Part shown: positions 12,401-23,300 of the stretch, piece after piece
Layout of the letters: each line of letters opens with the position of its first letter
Numbering within the stretch: the first letter of the stretch is position 1
Source of the DNA: Eucommia ulmoides
Taxonomy: Eukaryota; Streptophyta; Magnoliopsida; Garryales; Eucommiaceae
DNA: 64,000 nt
Assembly: GCA_016647705.1 (NCBI GenBank)
Contig: CM028334.1
Span: 13,363,546 to 13,427,545 of the forward strand
Direction of reading: 5' to 3'
Notes under the pieces: generated by a model
Database searches by the model: none
Told to the model about the DNA's origin: nothing
Seen by the model: only the letters and a program-made list of their open reading frames with translations
Translations under genes and position numbers: made by a program

Positions 12401-14528
12401 AGTTTGAGAATGACATGGAGAATCTCCACAGGTGACACCAGTATAAAGGAAAAATAATTTGACAGCATCTGGAATTATTACTCATGGACATCCCAAAAAA
12501 ATTATGGTCAACGCCTCTTTATATCTGCATGATGTTCATATCACGTAATTTATACAATCATAACTTGGAAGCCTTTATCCGAAAATCAATATGTCGCTAC
12601 CACCAAGAAACCACGAATCAGTACGTCATTGATCCAAATATAGTTGAAGATAAAAGCATGAAGCAGAGGTCATATTCCGTTCATTTTATCAAGAATGCAG
12701 AGCTCAGTCAAAGCTTAGCATTCAAAAAAAAATGACACATAAATGTACCACTTACTGAAAAGAAAAGAAAAAAACTAAAATCGTGATTGTCCCACCCCGA
12801 AATGATTAAAAGTTATCATAGCATCAGACCACATAACACCACCAACAGTCCCCCTTTTCTGGAGCTCTTCCAAATAAATAAATAGATAATGCATCAATAA
12901 GGTAAAACCATAAAAGATAAGGCTGCTCATGATGCAATTAGATAACATGAGACAATTTTGGATCAGATACAAATTTCTTCTGTTAAGAAAAGCAAGAGTT
13001 TCAAGACCAAAAATATGACGTATAGAATTAACTCAAGATAAGCAATCTAGGATAACCCCTAGTAAGGTTCATCGCACGAAATGGAGAAGGTTAAACCCAC
13101 CAATTACCTTCGGACAAAGTTGAGAGAGATGCTCAATGTCAGTAATAACAATCTCAAGTCCAAATTCACCAAGATCATTCAGTACTTCTTTCAAACCAGT
13201 CAAGGTGATTGTTTCCTTCCGCACTTGTAAAAATGCAGAGTAAATGTTCAACAAAAAAAAGGCCTTCGTGATAGTTTTCAACCATAACGGACACCAACAC
13301 ATACTACTCTCGCCCACACATTGATCTATTTCACTCCCAAGAAATTTAGCCTCCCTTATCATGCAGATTCCAGTAACAGGGTTGGACAAACATACATTGG
13401 ACTTCAAAAGCTCAACAACTTTTTGGCAATTTTGTTCATCAAGAAATTTTTTGCCAGATGACTGCAATATGCTTTGTATAATGTGATTTTCTCCACTGAA
13501 CTCTCTGCTATGTCCTGCCCTCAAAGGACGAGGAAATGATGTTCTCCTGCTCACTTTATTTCCATCTTCAAATTTCATTGCATCAGACTCAATTTGAGAT
13601 TGACTGGCATTTCTAGAAATTTCACTTAGAGATGATAGATCTTTCACCATATCACACCATGCCGAATCAGTAAATTTTGAGGCAATGCTTTCATCAGAAA
13701 CCTGTGGTTGCGCGACATATTGATCAGATTCCTGGGTTTGCTGGCGCTCCTTCTTTGTAAATGGAACAAGAACCATGAATTCTCCGTAGCCAATAGAGTG
13801 ACGACTAATCTGACTCTGCAAGCTCAATTTTACTCCCTGACCCAAAAATTGGCAGATAATGAGACTCGTAACAAGACAACCAAATTAACTGAAAACACAT
13901 TGGCTGTGCAAAAATTACGTGGAAAGAGCTTCTTTAAACTCATAAAAAAATGCATGTTGACAAACACTGGTTCATTCAAGAGAGAAATGGGGAACAAATA
14001 ACAACTATACGAGGCTTCAAGTTGTGCTATGTCCAAAACATTCAACAAAATAAGAAGCGCCATTTTCAATCTGTGCTGAATATTAGGAATGAAGACTTAC
14101 AAGCAAATCAACATACAGAGAGAATTCAGAAAATTGAAACAGAGGAGCATTAAGGAAACCAAATGGACATTTTAGTTGCGTAACTTAGTCATCTTATAAA
14201 CGATACATACTTATACTTACTGCTTCAAGAATGAAAATTATAAACTTACACTCAATCAATAGGAATAAACACACATCTTCACACACACACACACACACAA
14301 AAACGTGATTATGTCTTTATGAGTGATTGTATAAACACGGGGGGACAGAGAATTCAGAGTTGCCTTGAGGAATAAATGGAAATTGGGGGAATTGGAAGCG
14401 GGAGGAAACCTCCGGCTCAAGAGGAGCTTGAGGTCTTGAATGGTGCTGTTCGAGCAAATGGAAACGGTGGTCGATTCACCCGTTAGGCTTCGGACTTGGA
14501 TCACTGTATCAAGCTCGCTTCCTTCCAT
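446..14528 (-). CDS. HRQ1: HRQ1-type RecQ-like DNA helicase with N-terminal ubiquitin-like domain (3' end off window)
   Basis: Seen: 24 exons with consistent phases join into 3486 coding bases (1162 codons) without a stop: 14364-14528, 13108-13836, 11686-11797, 11501-11598, 8840-8992, 7822-7890, 7006-7128, 6766-6915, 6526-6657, 6352-6431, 5883-5977, 5715-5782, 5272-5373, 5097-5170, 4378-4485, 4201-4276, 3921-4057, 3670-3829, 3366-3545, 3108-3224, 2613-2768, 1049-1213, 798-910, 446-569. In order: ubiquitin-like fold (residues ~8-80), poorly conserved middle, Walker A TMTSSGKS (~500-507), TNPDM motif (~580), DEAH (609-612), STATS (~646-650), motif VI QQSGRSGRR (~827-835), and the HPGG motif of the MrfA/DUF1998-type C-terminal region (~1153). 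Known: this family is ATP-dependent 3'-5' DNA helicases acting in the nucleus in genome maintenance; plants add the ubiquitin-like domain. The start at 14528 places the ubiquitin fold at the N-terminus. The terminal cysteine cluster is not seen, so at least one exon lies left of base 1. Inferred: functional gene. All key motifs are intact, unlike the surrounding transposons. Confidence 0.93.
1214..2612 (-). other. Intron 21 of the helicase gene (1.4 kb)
   Basis: It lies between exons 21 and 22 with donor GACATT|GTATGC and acceptor GATGTTCAG|GCC. A short reading frame on the plus strand near 1576-1791 has no recognisable domain. No transposon ends were found. Confidence 0.75.
4486..5096 (-). 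other. Intron 14 of the helicase gene
   Basis: It has donor TCAAG|GTGACA and acceptor TTTTTCCCAG|TCC, with split codon AG|T. AT-rich; nothing further is seen in it. Confidence 0.75.
6126..6320 (+). mobile_element. Rearranged TRIM-like LTR element in intron 10
   Basis: A 195-bp insertion starts TGTTGAATCC and ends GGTTCCTACA. It is flanked on both sides by ATTCT (6121-6125 and 6321-6325). A second TGTTGAATCCCACATC begins at 6207, directly after a purine run GAGGGGGAG that looks like a polypurine tract. So 6207-6320 reads as a 114-bp 3' LTR with a TATA-like CTATATATAAAG. The left part is only the start of a 5' LTR plus a short internal piece. It sits inside helicase intron 10 (5978-6351) and does not touch an exon. 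The family is not identified. Confidence 0.8.
7129..7821 (-). other. Intron 6 of the helicase gene
   Basis: It lies between the exon ending SRGQ and the exon starting IVHVEE. AT-rich, with a CT microsatellite near 7460-7472. The short minus-strand reading frames here show no domain and have no coding link to the gene. Confidence 0.75.
7891..8839 (-). other. Intron 5 of the helicase gene
   Basis: It runs from donor TGTCAT|GTAAGTATC to acceptor GTAGCAG|GGCAC. It holds a GA microsatellite near 8521-8534 and a TA run near 8565-8578. No transposon boundary is seen. Confidence 0.75.
9118..9449 (-). mobile_element. Complete TRIM (332 bp) in helicase intron 4
   Basis: Two 105-bp direct terminal repeats lie at 9118-9222 and 9345-9449. 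Both are readable on the minus strand from TGTTAGAATC to the end (TCTAACA in one copy, a C-to-A change in the other copy's plus-strand terminus). The internal part is about 122 bp. Next to the right repeat, plus-strand CTCTGATACCA (9334-9344) is the complement of the PBS TGGTATCAGAG, which pairs with initiator tRNA-Met. Next to the left repeat is a purine-rich tract (GAGGGTGAG on the minus strand). The TSD ATGAT is perfect (9113-9117 and 9450-9454). There is no coding capacity, as expected for TRIMs. Confidence 0.9.
10138..10345 (+). repeat. MITE-like fragment with CCATCCCATCC repeats
   Basis: It starts at TTAGGCCCCGTTTGG, a terminus common among plant MITEs of the PIF/Harbinger or hAT kind. 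It continues with CCCATCCCATCCCATCCC and related CATTCC runs. The matching inverted end was not found, so the right border is a guess. It lies in helicase intron 4. Confidence 0.35.
10765..11334. mobile_element. Solo LTR (570 bp) in helicase intron 4
   Basis: It begins TGTTGTGCGG and ends CCAACCCAACA, with perfect CTTAT duplications at 10760-10764 and 11335-11339. It contains the AACGAGGTTCGGC stretch often seen in plant Copia-like LTRs. No PBS, PPT or internal region flanks it, so it is a solo LTR. The strand of the original element is not clear. Confidence 0.85.
11798..13107 (-). other. Intron 2 of the helicase gene
   Basis: It has donor CCGAAG|GTAATT and acceptor TATTTCAG|GTTGTC, joining residues LCPK and VVQF. 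AT-rich, 1.3 kb. The short reading frames on both strands have no recognisable domain. Confidence 0.75.
13837..14363 (-). other. Intron 1 of the helicase gene, probably a GC-AG intron
   Basis: The only split that keeps the ubiquitin-like domain in frame is CTCAAG|GCAACT as donor and GGGTCAG|GGAGTA as acceptor. This gives residues FLK-GVKLSLQ across the junction. The next GT (CCCCC|GTGTTT, about 25 bases on) would shift the frame. AAG|GC followed by AA fits the known GC-AG donor pattern. A cDNA is needed to be certain. Confidence 0.7.
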
Positions 14529-14900
14529 CGTTCCACCGATTCTCCGCCGGCCGCAGGTGAATCCACCGGGAAATGAAGAAACTTCTCCGTCTTCGTTATG
14601 CCTATATGTGTCTCCAATTTGTAATAATAGACCTGCCGATTCGAGTATTGCACTTTCACCGGTTCGGGAACGTTGTGAAAGAAGAAAGTACAGATTTGGC
14701 GGGGAATATGGCGCAAGCGCATTCGACTGGTGAAAAGGACGGAGAAAATTGCGATTGTTCATGGTATTACTAAATTTAGATTTTTATTTGATTTTATTTG
14801 ATTTTTTTATACCGAATTTAGAGATTTTTATTGTTTATTCCTCAAAAATAAATATATTTTATGAAGAAAAAAAATACTGTCAGTTGGTAAACATAAATTT
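14529..14900 (-). promoter_or_regulatory. 5' leader and presumed promoter side of the helicase gene
   Basis: This is the sequence directly upstream of the chosen start. The same frame stays open up to an ATG at 14762, which would add 78 residues, so the first part may instead be coding. AT-rich DNA starts at 14763. I could not place a TATA box or transcription start with confidence. Confidence 0.4.
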
Positions 14901-16249
14901 TTAGTACTCAAAAAGTATTGAAAAAATTATCGAGTAAACCCAACCAAACAATCTCGAAAACATAGTTTTTTTTTACGATCCAGTCCCAAATTCAAAAACT
15001 CCAGATTTTACATGACAAATTTGTTCTTCCAATATCTGCAAGATTAAAATTTTCCATATTTAATGGTTGTTCCTATATGTAACGGTTTCCACAACAAAAT
15101 CATTTTACTAAAATCAAGATAACTTTTGTTATACACATTTGTATCACGATCTAATTATATATTCAGATTTATCTGAATAAAATCTTCAAAATGATATTAC
15201 ATTTACTATTTTTTTTCATTAGTTTTAAATTCGTATTACATTCAACATGTTACTTCTAAAATTTTTAATTTTTATGTTCATATTATATTCAACACAGTCC
15301 TATACATTACCAATATACATGTGATGTTACATACAACATTCAAATCATATTTACTAGTAAGTTATGTTACATTAAACGCGTTAATATAATTTGTGCTATT
15401 ATGAACATTAATTAATGTTATATTTAAACATAATAAATTAATCTATATATGTGTTGCTTGATATATACATCAAGATGTCAACTTCTATTGAATTGAATAT
15501 TATATTCAACACTTACGTAATACACAGATAGTAATGATGTTATATATAACATTAACATGCATCTTAATCTCCCCCCAAAAAATTAATATCTCATTTTAAA
15601 CATCATGATTTATAAATCATTGTGGTGTAAAAAATATTGGACAACAATCACAATTAGGATATATTATAGGTTTTGTTTTCAGTTTCATTGGTAGTTTCTT
15701 ACTATATTAGTAACGTGTTTTTAGGGAGAACAATGTATGTGAAAGTTAACAATTCATTAATAGGGGTAAATTAGTCTACGAAATGGTAATATGACTGATT
15801 GGTTCAAATAAAACAGTTGGGTTTGATTGGTAGTTTCAATACCCATTTAGGATTGGGTAGTAACTATTACTGAATAGTTGTTAAGTTTCCGTAAACTATC
15901 TGATTTACAACTGATATCACTCTTTATAAAAAATTATCTAATATCATTAATAATCCATCAATTATGAAAATAAGTAAAATGAATTATTTTGTGAATGTTA
16001 ATTTACATTTCATCATCTTCATTAATACCATTTTAATTAAACTTCATCATCTTTATTTTCATTCATATTGATTATTTGAGCTTTTTACACCTTTCACGTC
16101 TGAAGTTTTAGAGAAATTCCATTTTAGTCTCTGTCTTTTCATTTTGAATACATTAAATCTTAAAGTATTCAAATCGTATCTGTAGACACGGTATTTTAAT
16201 CGCCACACAATTTTTTTTATGTTTTATTTTACAGTTAATTTCATCTTAT
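14901..16249. other. AT-rich intergenic stretch, no gene seen
   Basis: Both strands are broken by stops. Short motifs such as ATGTTACAT and ATTCAACA recur loosely between about 15180 and 15560, with no clear unit. No transposon ends were recognised. Confidence 0.6.
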
Positions 16250-16690
16250 TTAACTTTTTTTTTTTTTTTTTTTTATTTCAGAAAATACAAAATATAAAAT
16301 ACAAAATACAAAATACAAAAAAAAAAAAAAAAAAAATTGAAATGAAGGAAATGAGGTAAAATTGAAAAAAATGGAAAATAAGGAGAGTAAAATGAAAATG
16401 GGAGAAAAATGAGTGGACCCCTTTTTTTCTTGTAAAAAATCGAGAGAGGGAGAAAGATAGAGAGAGAAAAGAAAGAGATAGGGGGGGGGGGGGGGGACAA
16501 GCGGGCCTCCCTTTGCTGACCGTGTGTGTGTGTGAGAGAGAGAGAAAAAAAAGTCAAAGGGATGGGTGAGGGCCCTGCTGACCACGCGTGTGTGCGTGCA
16601 CGTAAGAGAGAGAGGCGGTCGTGGGCGTCTGATCTCACACATCCTCAACCCTAGGACCCTTTTTTTGTCTTTTTTTCCTAATTTCACCCT
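16250..16690. repeat. Low-complexity block: T run, ATACAAA repeats, G16, GA and TG runs
   Basis: In order: a T run at about 16255-16274, AAATACAAA repeats (16281-16320), an A run, GA-rich sequence, G16 at 16481-16496, TG repeats and GA repeats. Long minus-strand reading frames here are low-complexity translations (poly-S, poly-F, poly-P) and not genes. Confidence 0.85.
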
Positions 16691-16699
16691 TTCCCAGTC

Positions 16700-18420
16700 T
16701 AATTTGGACTAGACTTCGGCGGCCAGACCTAGTTTTTAGGGTTTTCTTGGATTTTTCACACCCCATCTTTTCCTATAAATAGGGTCCTTATCTTCCTAGT
16801 TTATTTATTAAAAAAATTGAGATGAGTCATCCCCTAGAAGAGTGATTCCCAAACTCCTTTTCGGGAAGTCGTTTGTGAGAAAAAAAAACGAGTATCGGGA
16901 TTCTTAACCTAGAACATGTATATTTTCGTTTTCTTTTTTCTTTTTCAATTTATTTAAATATCTCCATAGTTTATATTCGTGTAAGCTTTTTATTTCTTTT
17001 AATTACCCGATGATTCGATGAAAAATGCCGAGACGAGGTTCTCCATTTTTAATCTGAACTTTTGAGCGTTTAAACGAGTAAACCCATATCTCATTATTTT
17101 TGTTATTTATTTTATTTATGCATACTTTTTTATTTTGTTTATAATTCATAAAGAGAAAAAAAAAAAAAAAAAAAAACAAACTAAAAAGTAAGTCATCCGA
17201 TGAAAATGCCAAGGTGGATTTCTCGTGTTTAATCTTAACCCCCAAACGATAGGTGAAAGATGTTTTCATTATTTATTTTTTTGTATTTATTTTATTTTAT
17301 ATTTTATTCTTGTAATCAAAACCCTAAAAAATAAAAAATATAAAAAAAATCAAAAAAATAATAAAATCTTTATTTGTAGGAATTAATCCTTATGAACCTT
17401 AAGGTGAATCTGATGATTCGATAAATCGTGGGAGAGTTTTTCGTGGTTTTGTTTCCATTCTCCGACTCGAGTGCAATTTAGAAACGAATGGTTTTAAGAA
17501 ATCTCTCCCCTCAGTAAATCTTTTCGTGGGATTATGCTTAAGTTTCGAAAAGATTAATTCCAACAAAATTATTTTTGTGAACCTTCCTCGATTTTCATAG
17601 CCATAAAATTTGATGGTATTTAAAATTGGGATTTCTTTAAATTAATTGAACAAACTTAAAATCGACATTTTTTCATTCATTTAGTATATTTATTTCTTGT
17701 ATCATTTAGACGGCACGTTTATGACACTTTCACCACTTATACTTTTTATATATATTTTATAATCTATGCTATTTTTTCACATTTAGTCATGACACGTGCA
17801 CCACTTACATTTTTATATTAAATAATTAAATTATTGTCATGCATAATCACGTCAATTCTTGTAGTATTCCCTATTCAATTCCCGTATTCATATCATTTTG
17901 CTTTGACAAATTTAAATTAAACCCTTTTAATTTTTAGGCTACTTTTGCATGAAAAATAGATGTTAGTTTTTGCATTCATATTTTCATTCTTATTCACCTA
18001 TTTAAATTAAAGAATACTCTCGAAAACATACATAAAACCCCCGAGGACCATCCTTATCGAATCCTTAATATTTGATAAGAGGTCATACCGGGAGAACATT
18101 TCCAAAAAAATACAAAAAATTGTCCCATCTTATTTTTGAAAATGCCAAAAATATTTCATAAGAAGGAAATGATTTCAAAATTAAATAAAATGTTCGGACT
18201 TAAATTAATTGGACCTACTTGGATATAAGGTACCATCTTTGGATGGATATCTTGAAGTGTCTAACACCTTTCTCAAGTGTAACCGACCTCCGAGCTCTTA
18301 AATGAATCTTTGGTTTGATCTTGTGTTTGGAGTCAATTTTTACTTAAGCCTTTTAAATTTGTTTTCTAAAATTCGGTGACCTAGCACACCGTTTAAATCT
18401 AATGTTAGGTGGCGACTCTT
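16700..18420 (+). mobile_element. Tat/Ogre-like Ty3-gypsy LTR fragment
   Basis: A promoter-like CTATAAATAGGG occurs at about 16774. Near the right end are GTGTCTAACACCTTTCTC (about 18257-18274) and CCTAGCACACCGTTTAAAT, then GGTGGCGACTC at about 18410. Known: Tat/Ogre LTRs often carry a 'TAACACCTTCC' stretch and are followed by a PBS beginning TGGCGACTC. The left border is uncertain, and no gag or pol follows. Likely a truncated LTR with a PBS stub. Confidence 0.55.
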
Positions 18421-18561
18421 TTTTTTTAAAACGGTCGGCGATTCCTTATTTTTAAAACGGTCTAAGTATTTTTTTAAGAAAACTGGCACTTTAAAAAAAC
18501 CCTTTCTTTAAGCCATTTATTATTTAATATTCTTTTCTTTTCGAAAAATCGAGGCGCCTCA

Positions 18562-18678
18562 GTGTCAAGTCAGTCCTTCCGTCATTTTTGGCAACGGAAT
18601 TCACCTACATGAGTGATTTTGTATTTGACACGTGATTTATTTCCATCATAAAAAATGAAGGAAAGACTGACTTGACAC
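18562..18678. repeat. 117-bp element with ~28-bp inverted repeats (MITE-like or hairpin)
   Basis: The left arm starts GTGTCAAGTCAGTCCTTCC and the right arm ends GACTGACTTGACAC. They pair over about 28 bases with a few mismatches around a 60-base loop. No clear target duplication was found. It could be a small DNA transposon relic. Confidence 0.6.
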
Positions 18679-18989
18679 GATTTGAATACTCCAGGTTTAA
18701 TGTGCTCAAATTAAAAGGATAAGGACTAAATTAATATTTCTCTAAAATTTCAGGGGTGCAAAATACAAAAATTATTATTCTTTTTTAGTGAAAAATAAAT
18801 TCAAAAGTGTACATTTATTAAAAATATTTAAACATCACTTCCGTAATAACCCACAAATTATGAAAACAAACACCAACAAACAAACTCACTTTGTAAACGT
18901 TTAAAATGAATTAAATTCATGAAAATTATATCATTTTAATTTACTTTAATAGTCTTATTATATATTGTTTATTAGTGAAAAAATAATCA

Positions 18990-19500
18990 AAAGTGAATGT
19001 TCACAAAAAGTGGTCAAACGTCATTAACAACGTTCACTAAAAGTAATCGATTGATCCCTTCATGGATCGACCTTTTGTTTCCAATTTCCACCAAATTCAA
19101 AGATTATTTGGTCGACCGATTCTTCATTTTAGTTGACCAATTTATGGTTTCTGGGAATCTGTATCTTTCAGTTGACCCATCAGTCAACCAATTTCCACAT
19201 TTCTCAAATTCGCTGGGAACCTATAATTTTCAGTCAACCGAATCACCTTTCAATCGCCTTTTGAGTATTTTTTCAGGTTTTCTCAATTTTTAAAACACAG
19301 TTACAATTAGTTGACTAATTTTTCAAATCAATTGACCATTCTAACTACCTTTTTCATAAAAACTCTTTTAAAACATAATTTAAACACTCCTAAACACATA
19401 ATTAAACATATATGAGCATATAAAATCATTTTATGTGCAATGAGTGACCTTAGTCGGGTTATATCAAGAGTTTACAAATGTCAACATTGTTTTACCTTAA
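18990..19500. mobile_element. Diverged LTR fragment related to LTRs K and J
   Basis: It shares with K and J repeated TTGACC/TCGACC motifs and a tail with GTGACCTTAGTCGGGTTATATCAAGAG, similar in layout to the GATCCTAATTCGGGTTGTA tail of K. No borders are seen. The short plus-strand reading frame at 18997-19293 matches no domain and is taken as a by-product. Confidence 0.45.
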
Positions 19501-19935
19501 GAATACACAAAAAAAATAAAATATATCAAAAATTATTTTTCACCATATGTTTCATTGATATTATCTAGATCATTCATTGATATTTCTCATTTGGTCCTGA
19601 CTAATTTTTTGTAAGCACATCTTCAATAAAACTATTAGTCCAGCCAATCATCCGAGTTAATTAGATTATCAAAACCATTAAAAAAAAAAAAAAACTTTGG
19701 GGTTAACAAGTTTGATCTACTTAGGCAAGTCCTGACATTTTATAATTAAATACTTGAGATTGAAATCTATAGAAAAAGTCACTAAAATATAAAATCGAAT
19801 TGACTATAAGCATTGTCTCTGACAAATTAGTACATAACTTTTTATTTTACTTTTGCCTCTTTTTGGTCCTATAGTTAAAGTTAATGCATTCTAAAGCTAA
19901 CTAGTTATGCGAGCAAGTATCGTCACAGTAAGCAA
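19501..19935. other. AT-rich spacer, no feature seen
   Basis: Stops occur in all frames, and there is an A run at about 19680-19694. The 3' part may belong to the 5' leader of the LINE that follows. Confidence 0.5.
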
Positions 19936-20028
19936 AGGTTACAATGAGGCTAAAGAGAGAGTCTCTCCAAAGGCCCCTCTAAGGAAGAAAGAGACTGTCC
20001 CGCAAGAAGTACACAAAAAGTAAAACAC

Positions 20029-20368
20029 GTTGATCCTCCTTCTTCTCATCTCACTGCGACGGCTATGGATATTGAAGCTCCCACGGTCTCTCCCCTTCAA
20101 GGTCAAGGAGCTGTGCCTCCCCCTAACGGAAATAGTCTCGATCATTCAATGGATAAAGAAATGATAGTGAATACCCAAGTGGTGATTCCTAACTCTTCAG
20201 CCTTGAAACCTTAGGAGAAGGCTACTCTTGTACCTCAGGAAGACTTGCATGCTACTAAAAAATCAAAGTCTTTCAAAGAAGCCCTAAATGGCAGGCAAAG
20301 CAAGGAAAAGAACAAGTGTTAGGGGGTGTTCTTCAACTATACGATGGAAACTCCATTTCTTTCAGAGG
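20029..20368 (+). pseudogene. LINE ORF1 (DUF4283 type), 5' part
   Basis: The plus frame from GTTGATCCTCC reads a proline- and serine-rich N-terminus with MDIEAPTVSP and then KSFKEALNG, the lead-in typical of plant L1 ORF1 proteins. There are in-frame stops (after ALKP and KNKC). The frame runs into TSD AGAGG, where solo LTR K is inserted, and resumes in the same phase at 25007. Dead copy. Confidence 0.75.
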
Positions 20369-23300
20369 TGTTGGCCCAAAGAACTACTCAAGATGGGGTA
20401 AATTGGGTAATTACAAAATTTAAACAATTAAATTCTTTAAATACAAATAATTATTTTTTCTAAATCAATTATTTTCTTGATATGTAGAAGAAATCTGTTT
20501 ACTTCCAAATGTACACTCAAACACAATATAAGAAAATAAGTAATGCAACACACAATAATATATCTTGATTCGGTAAACTACTCTTACCTACATCTGTCCT
20601 CTAAACTCCACGGAAATTCGCAATCCACTAAATCTCTGATTCCATTCCTAGGTAGGAACCAAACCCTTATAATCTCAATTTTTTTCACAGACTCAGAATC
20701 AACCTTTACAATTATCCTTTTTACAGGCTCAGGAAGGACTTTATCTTTTTACCAGTTTAAAGACTAACTTAATTCTACTACAAGAATAATCAAACCTTAA
20801 TCCTTTTAATAGGCTAAAGATCAAACCTACCACTCCCTCACACTTTTACACTTATGATTTTCGCAGGCTCAGGAAGAACCTTTACAATTACTCAATTCTA
20901 TTACAGGGAGAATCAAAACTTAATTTTTTTCAAGAGAAAAGAATAACCTAACATTTTTACCAGGATAAAGATCAAACCCTAGTCTTTTTCATAAAAAAAA
21001 AAAAGATAAAAACCTAGCTACCATGACTAGACACCGTCTCAAACGTATCTAATCCACTCAAACTCACAAATACAAAAAATATGAGTTTATTCCCACAAGG
21101 AGATTCTACCACCTCAATACAAATATTCTCGATTAAAGTCCCGAATAATTACGACGTGATAGATAAAATGTGAGGTTGTTGGCCCAGTGAGCTACCCAAG
21201 AGGGGGGTGAATTGGGTAGTAATAAAAATTTAACTCAAAATAATTAACATTTGAAAATACAAATAATTAATTTTATCCCCAATTAATTATTATCTTTATA
21301 ACACTTGAATTTTTAAATAATTAATTTAATCAATTTATCCTAAATCAATTATTATCTTTATAGTGTAGCGGATAAGTGTTCAAATTTAAGTGCACACCCA
21401 AACAACAGGAAATGGAGAAAATAACAATACAGTACACCACGATATATCCTGATTCACCAAGCTACTCTTGGCTAATCCAGTCTTCTGAGCTCCACAGAGA
21501 TTCACACCCACTAAATCACTAAGATTCCTTTAAACAAATAGGAACCAAACCTTTATACAATGTTTCTTTTCGTAAACTCAGAATCAACCTTTACAACTTC
21601 ATTTTCTTAGGCTCAGGAATAACGTTTTCTTTTTTCTAGGCTGAAGAATAACTTTATCTTCTTTTTTTTTTAACTCAAAACTAACCTAATCCTTTCAAAG
21701 GATAAGGACTAAACCTAATTCTTTTTATACCTTAGGCTCAAGAACCTCACAAACACTATAAATATCATTTTCCTAGGTAAGGATGTAACATTTACAATTC
21801 ACTCATAAATTAATTCTAATCAGGAATAATTACCCCTATCTCTTTTCACGGGAAAATAGTAACCTAATCTTTTTATACTCTAGACAAAGATCAAACTTCA
21901 ATCTCTTTACCGAAAGAGATTGAAACCAACTACCTCTAATTAGATGCTCCCAATAATATCTAATCTGCACATAACTCACCAATTAAAAAATTGATACGCT
22001 TTTTCCCACTCGAAGGTTCTACGAACCTAGATTAATTTGAATTCAATTAATGTCCCGAAACTAGTGATAGAAATAAAGTGAGAATTTTAAAATCTGATTT
22101 TTAAATAAAATAGGTAGCACACAATTTAACATTAAATCATATTTACCCACAAATCGTTTTAAAAGATTTTTATGCTTTTAAAGTTCAAAAACGATTTCTC
22201 AAAAAGATCAATTCACCAAGCAAGTAGTAATAATAAAGTACTCAATTGAATAATAAGTTTGGAATGATCTCATCAGGAAAATACCGAATAGATTGCACGT
22301 AGTATCGCAAGATAGCTAAGATCGGTGACACTAACTCAAATAACGCTTTAACTCAAGAATTTTAATTCCAGAATAATCTCACAATATTTTCTTAGAATGA
22401 TAACTCTCAGAAAGCTCAAGAACTACTTGTTCTTGATTGATTGGGATTTTTTATATTCAAAATCCGTAGGTCTATTTATAAGGAATTAAAACAAATTCTC
22501 CAACGGCTAGTTTTCAAATGATAAGCCTCTAAAAGGCACTTATAGACCCCATATATTATTAGCTTTCATTTTTTTTTATATTTGACTTAAATATAGTTTT
22601 CAAAACATTCAATATAATCCCCAAAATATTTCTCAACCTCAATATCAATATCATTTCTTAAATACCATCAGATCCCTAAGATAATTCATAGATTCTAACC
22701 ATAAAATGGCTAGTAACGGCTATTTTTTTTTTTTTTTATCAAAATCCTCGAAATCCTCTAATTCTGAAACATTCCGTCGGTTGACCGACCAAAGTCCATA
22801 GGTAGACCGTCAATTCAGGTTGTAGCCCAAGCTAAACATTTAAGCCTGTCGGTTGACCGTTGCTCCTTGGTCTGTCGACTGAACAATTCAAGATGCTCTC
22901 CAGGCCAAATTCCAGCTATGGTAGGTTGACCGCTACTCCTCGGTCTGTCAACCTAACGATACAGAGAGTTCAACATTTGGCCACAGGTCGACCTGTCGGT
23001 TGACCGATCGATTCAAAGACTACACCATTCCCAACCACTACTTCATCGATTGACCGATCTTGCTGGAACACTTCTTCCAAAATTAATTTTTAACTCAATT
23101 CCTCGACATTTTTGCCCCTTTAACCTATTTCTTTTCTCGGTTAACTTAATTGACTCCTTAAATCAATTTTAATTTCTAATCTTTCTTAAATTAATAGTTT
23201 TTCTTTAATTTCACATAGAAGCAAATATGTTTGATTAATTAGGATCCTATAAAAAACACACATAATCATAAAATTATTTTTGTGTTGTGTGTGATCTTAA

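Noticed and set aside
13708-14153. Plus-strand reading frames over exon 2 and intron 1
   Set aside because: Antisense to the helicase gene and without any known domain.
14440-14773. Plus-strand reading frames over helicase exon 1
   Set aside because: They mirror the real coding exon on the minus strand, which has a recognised ubiquitin-like domain.
16250-16687. Two overlapping long reading frames on the minus strand
   Set aside because: They translate homopolymers and microsatellites (poly-F, poly-S, poly-P).
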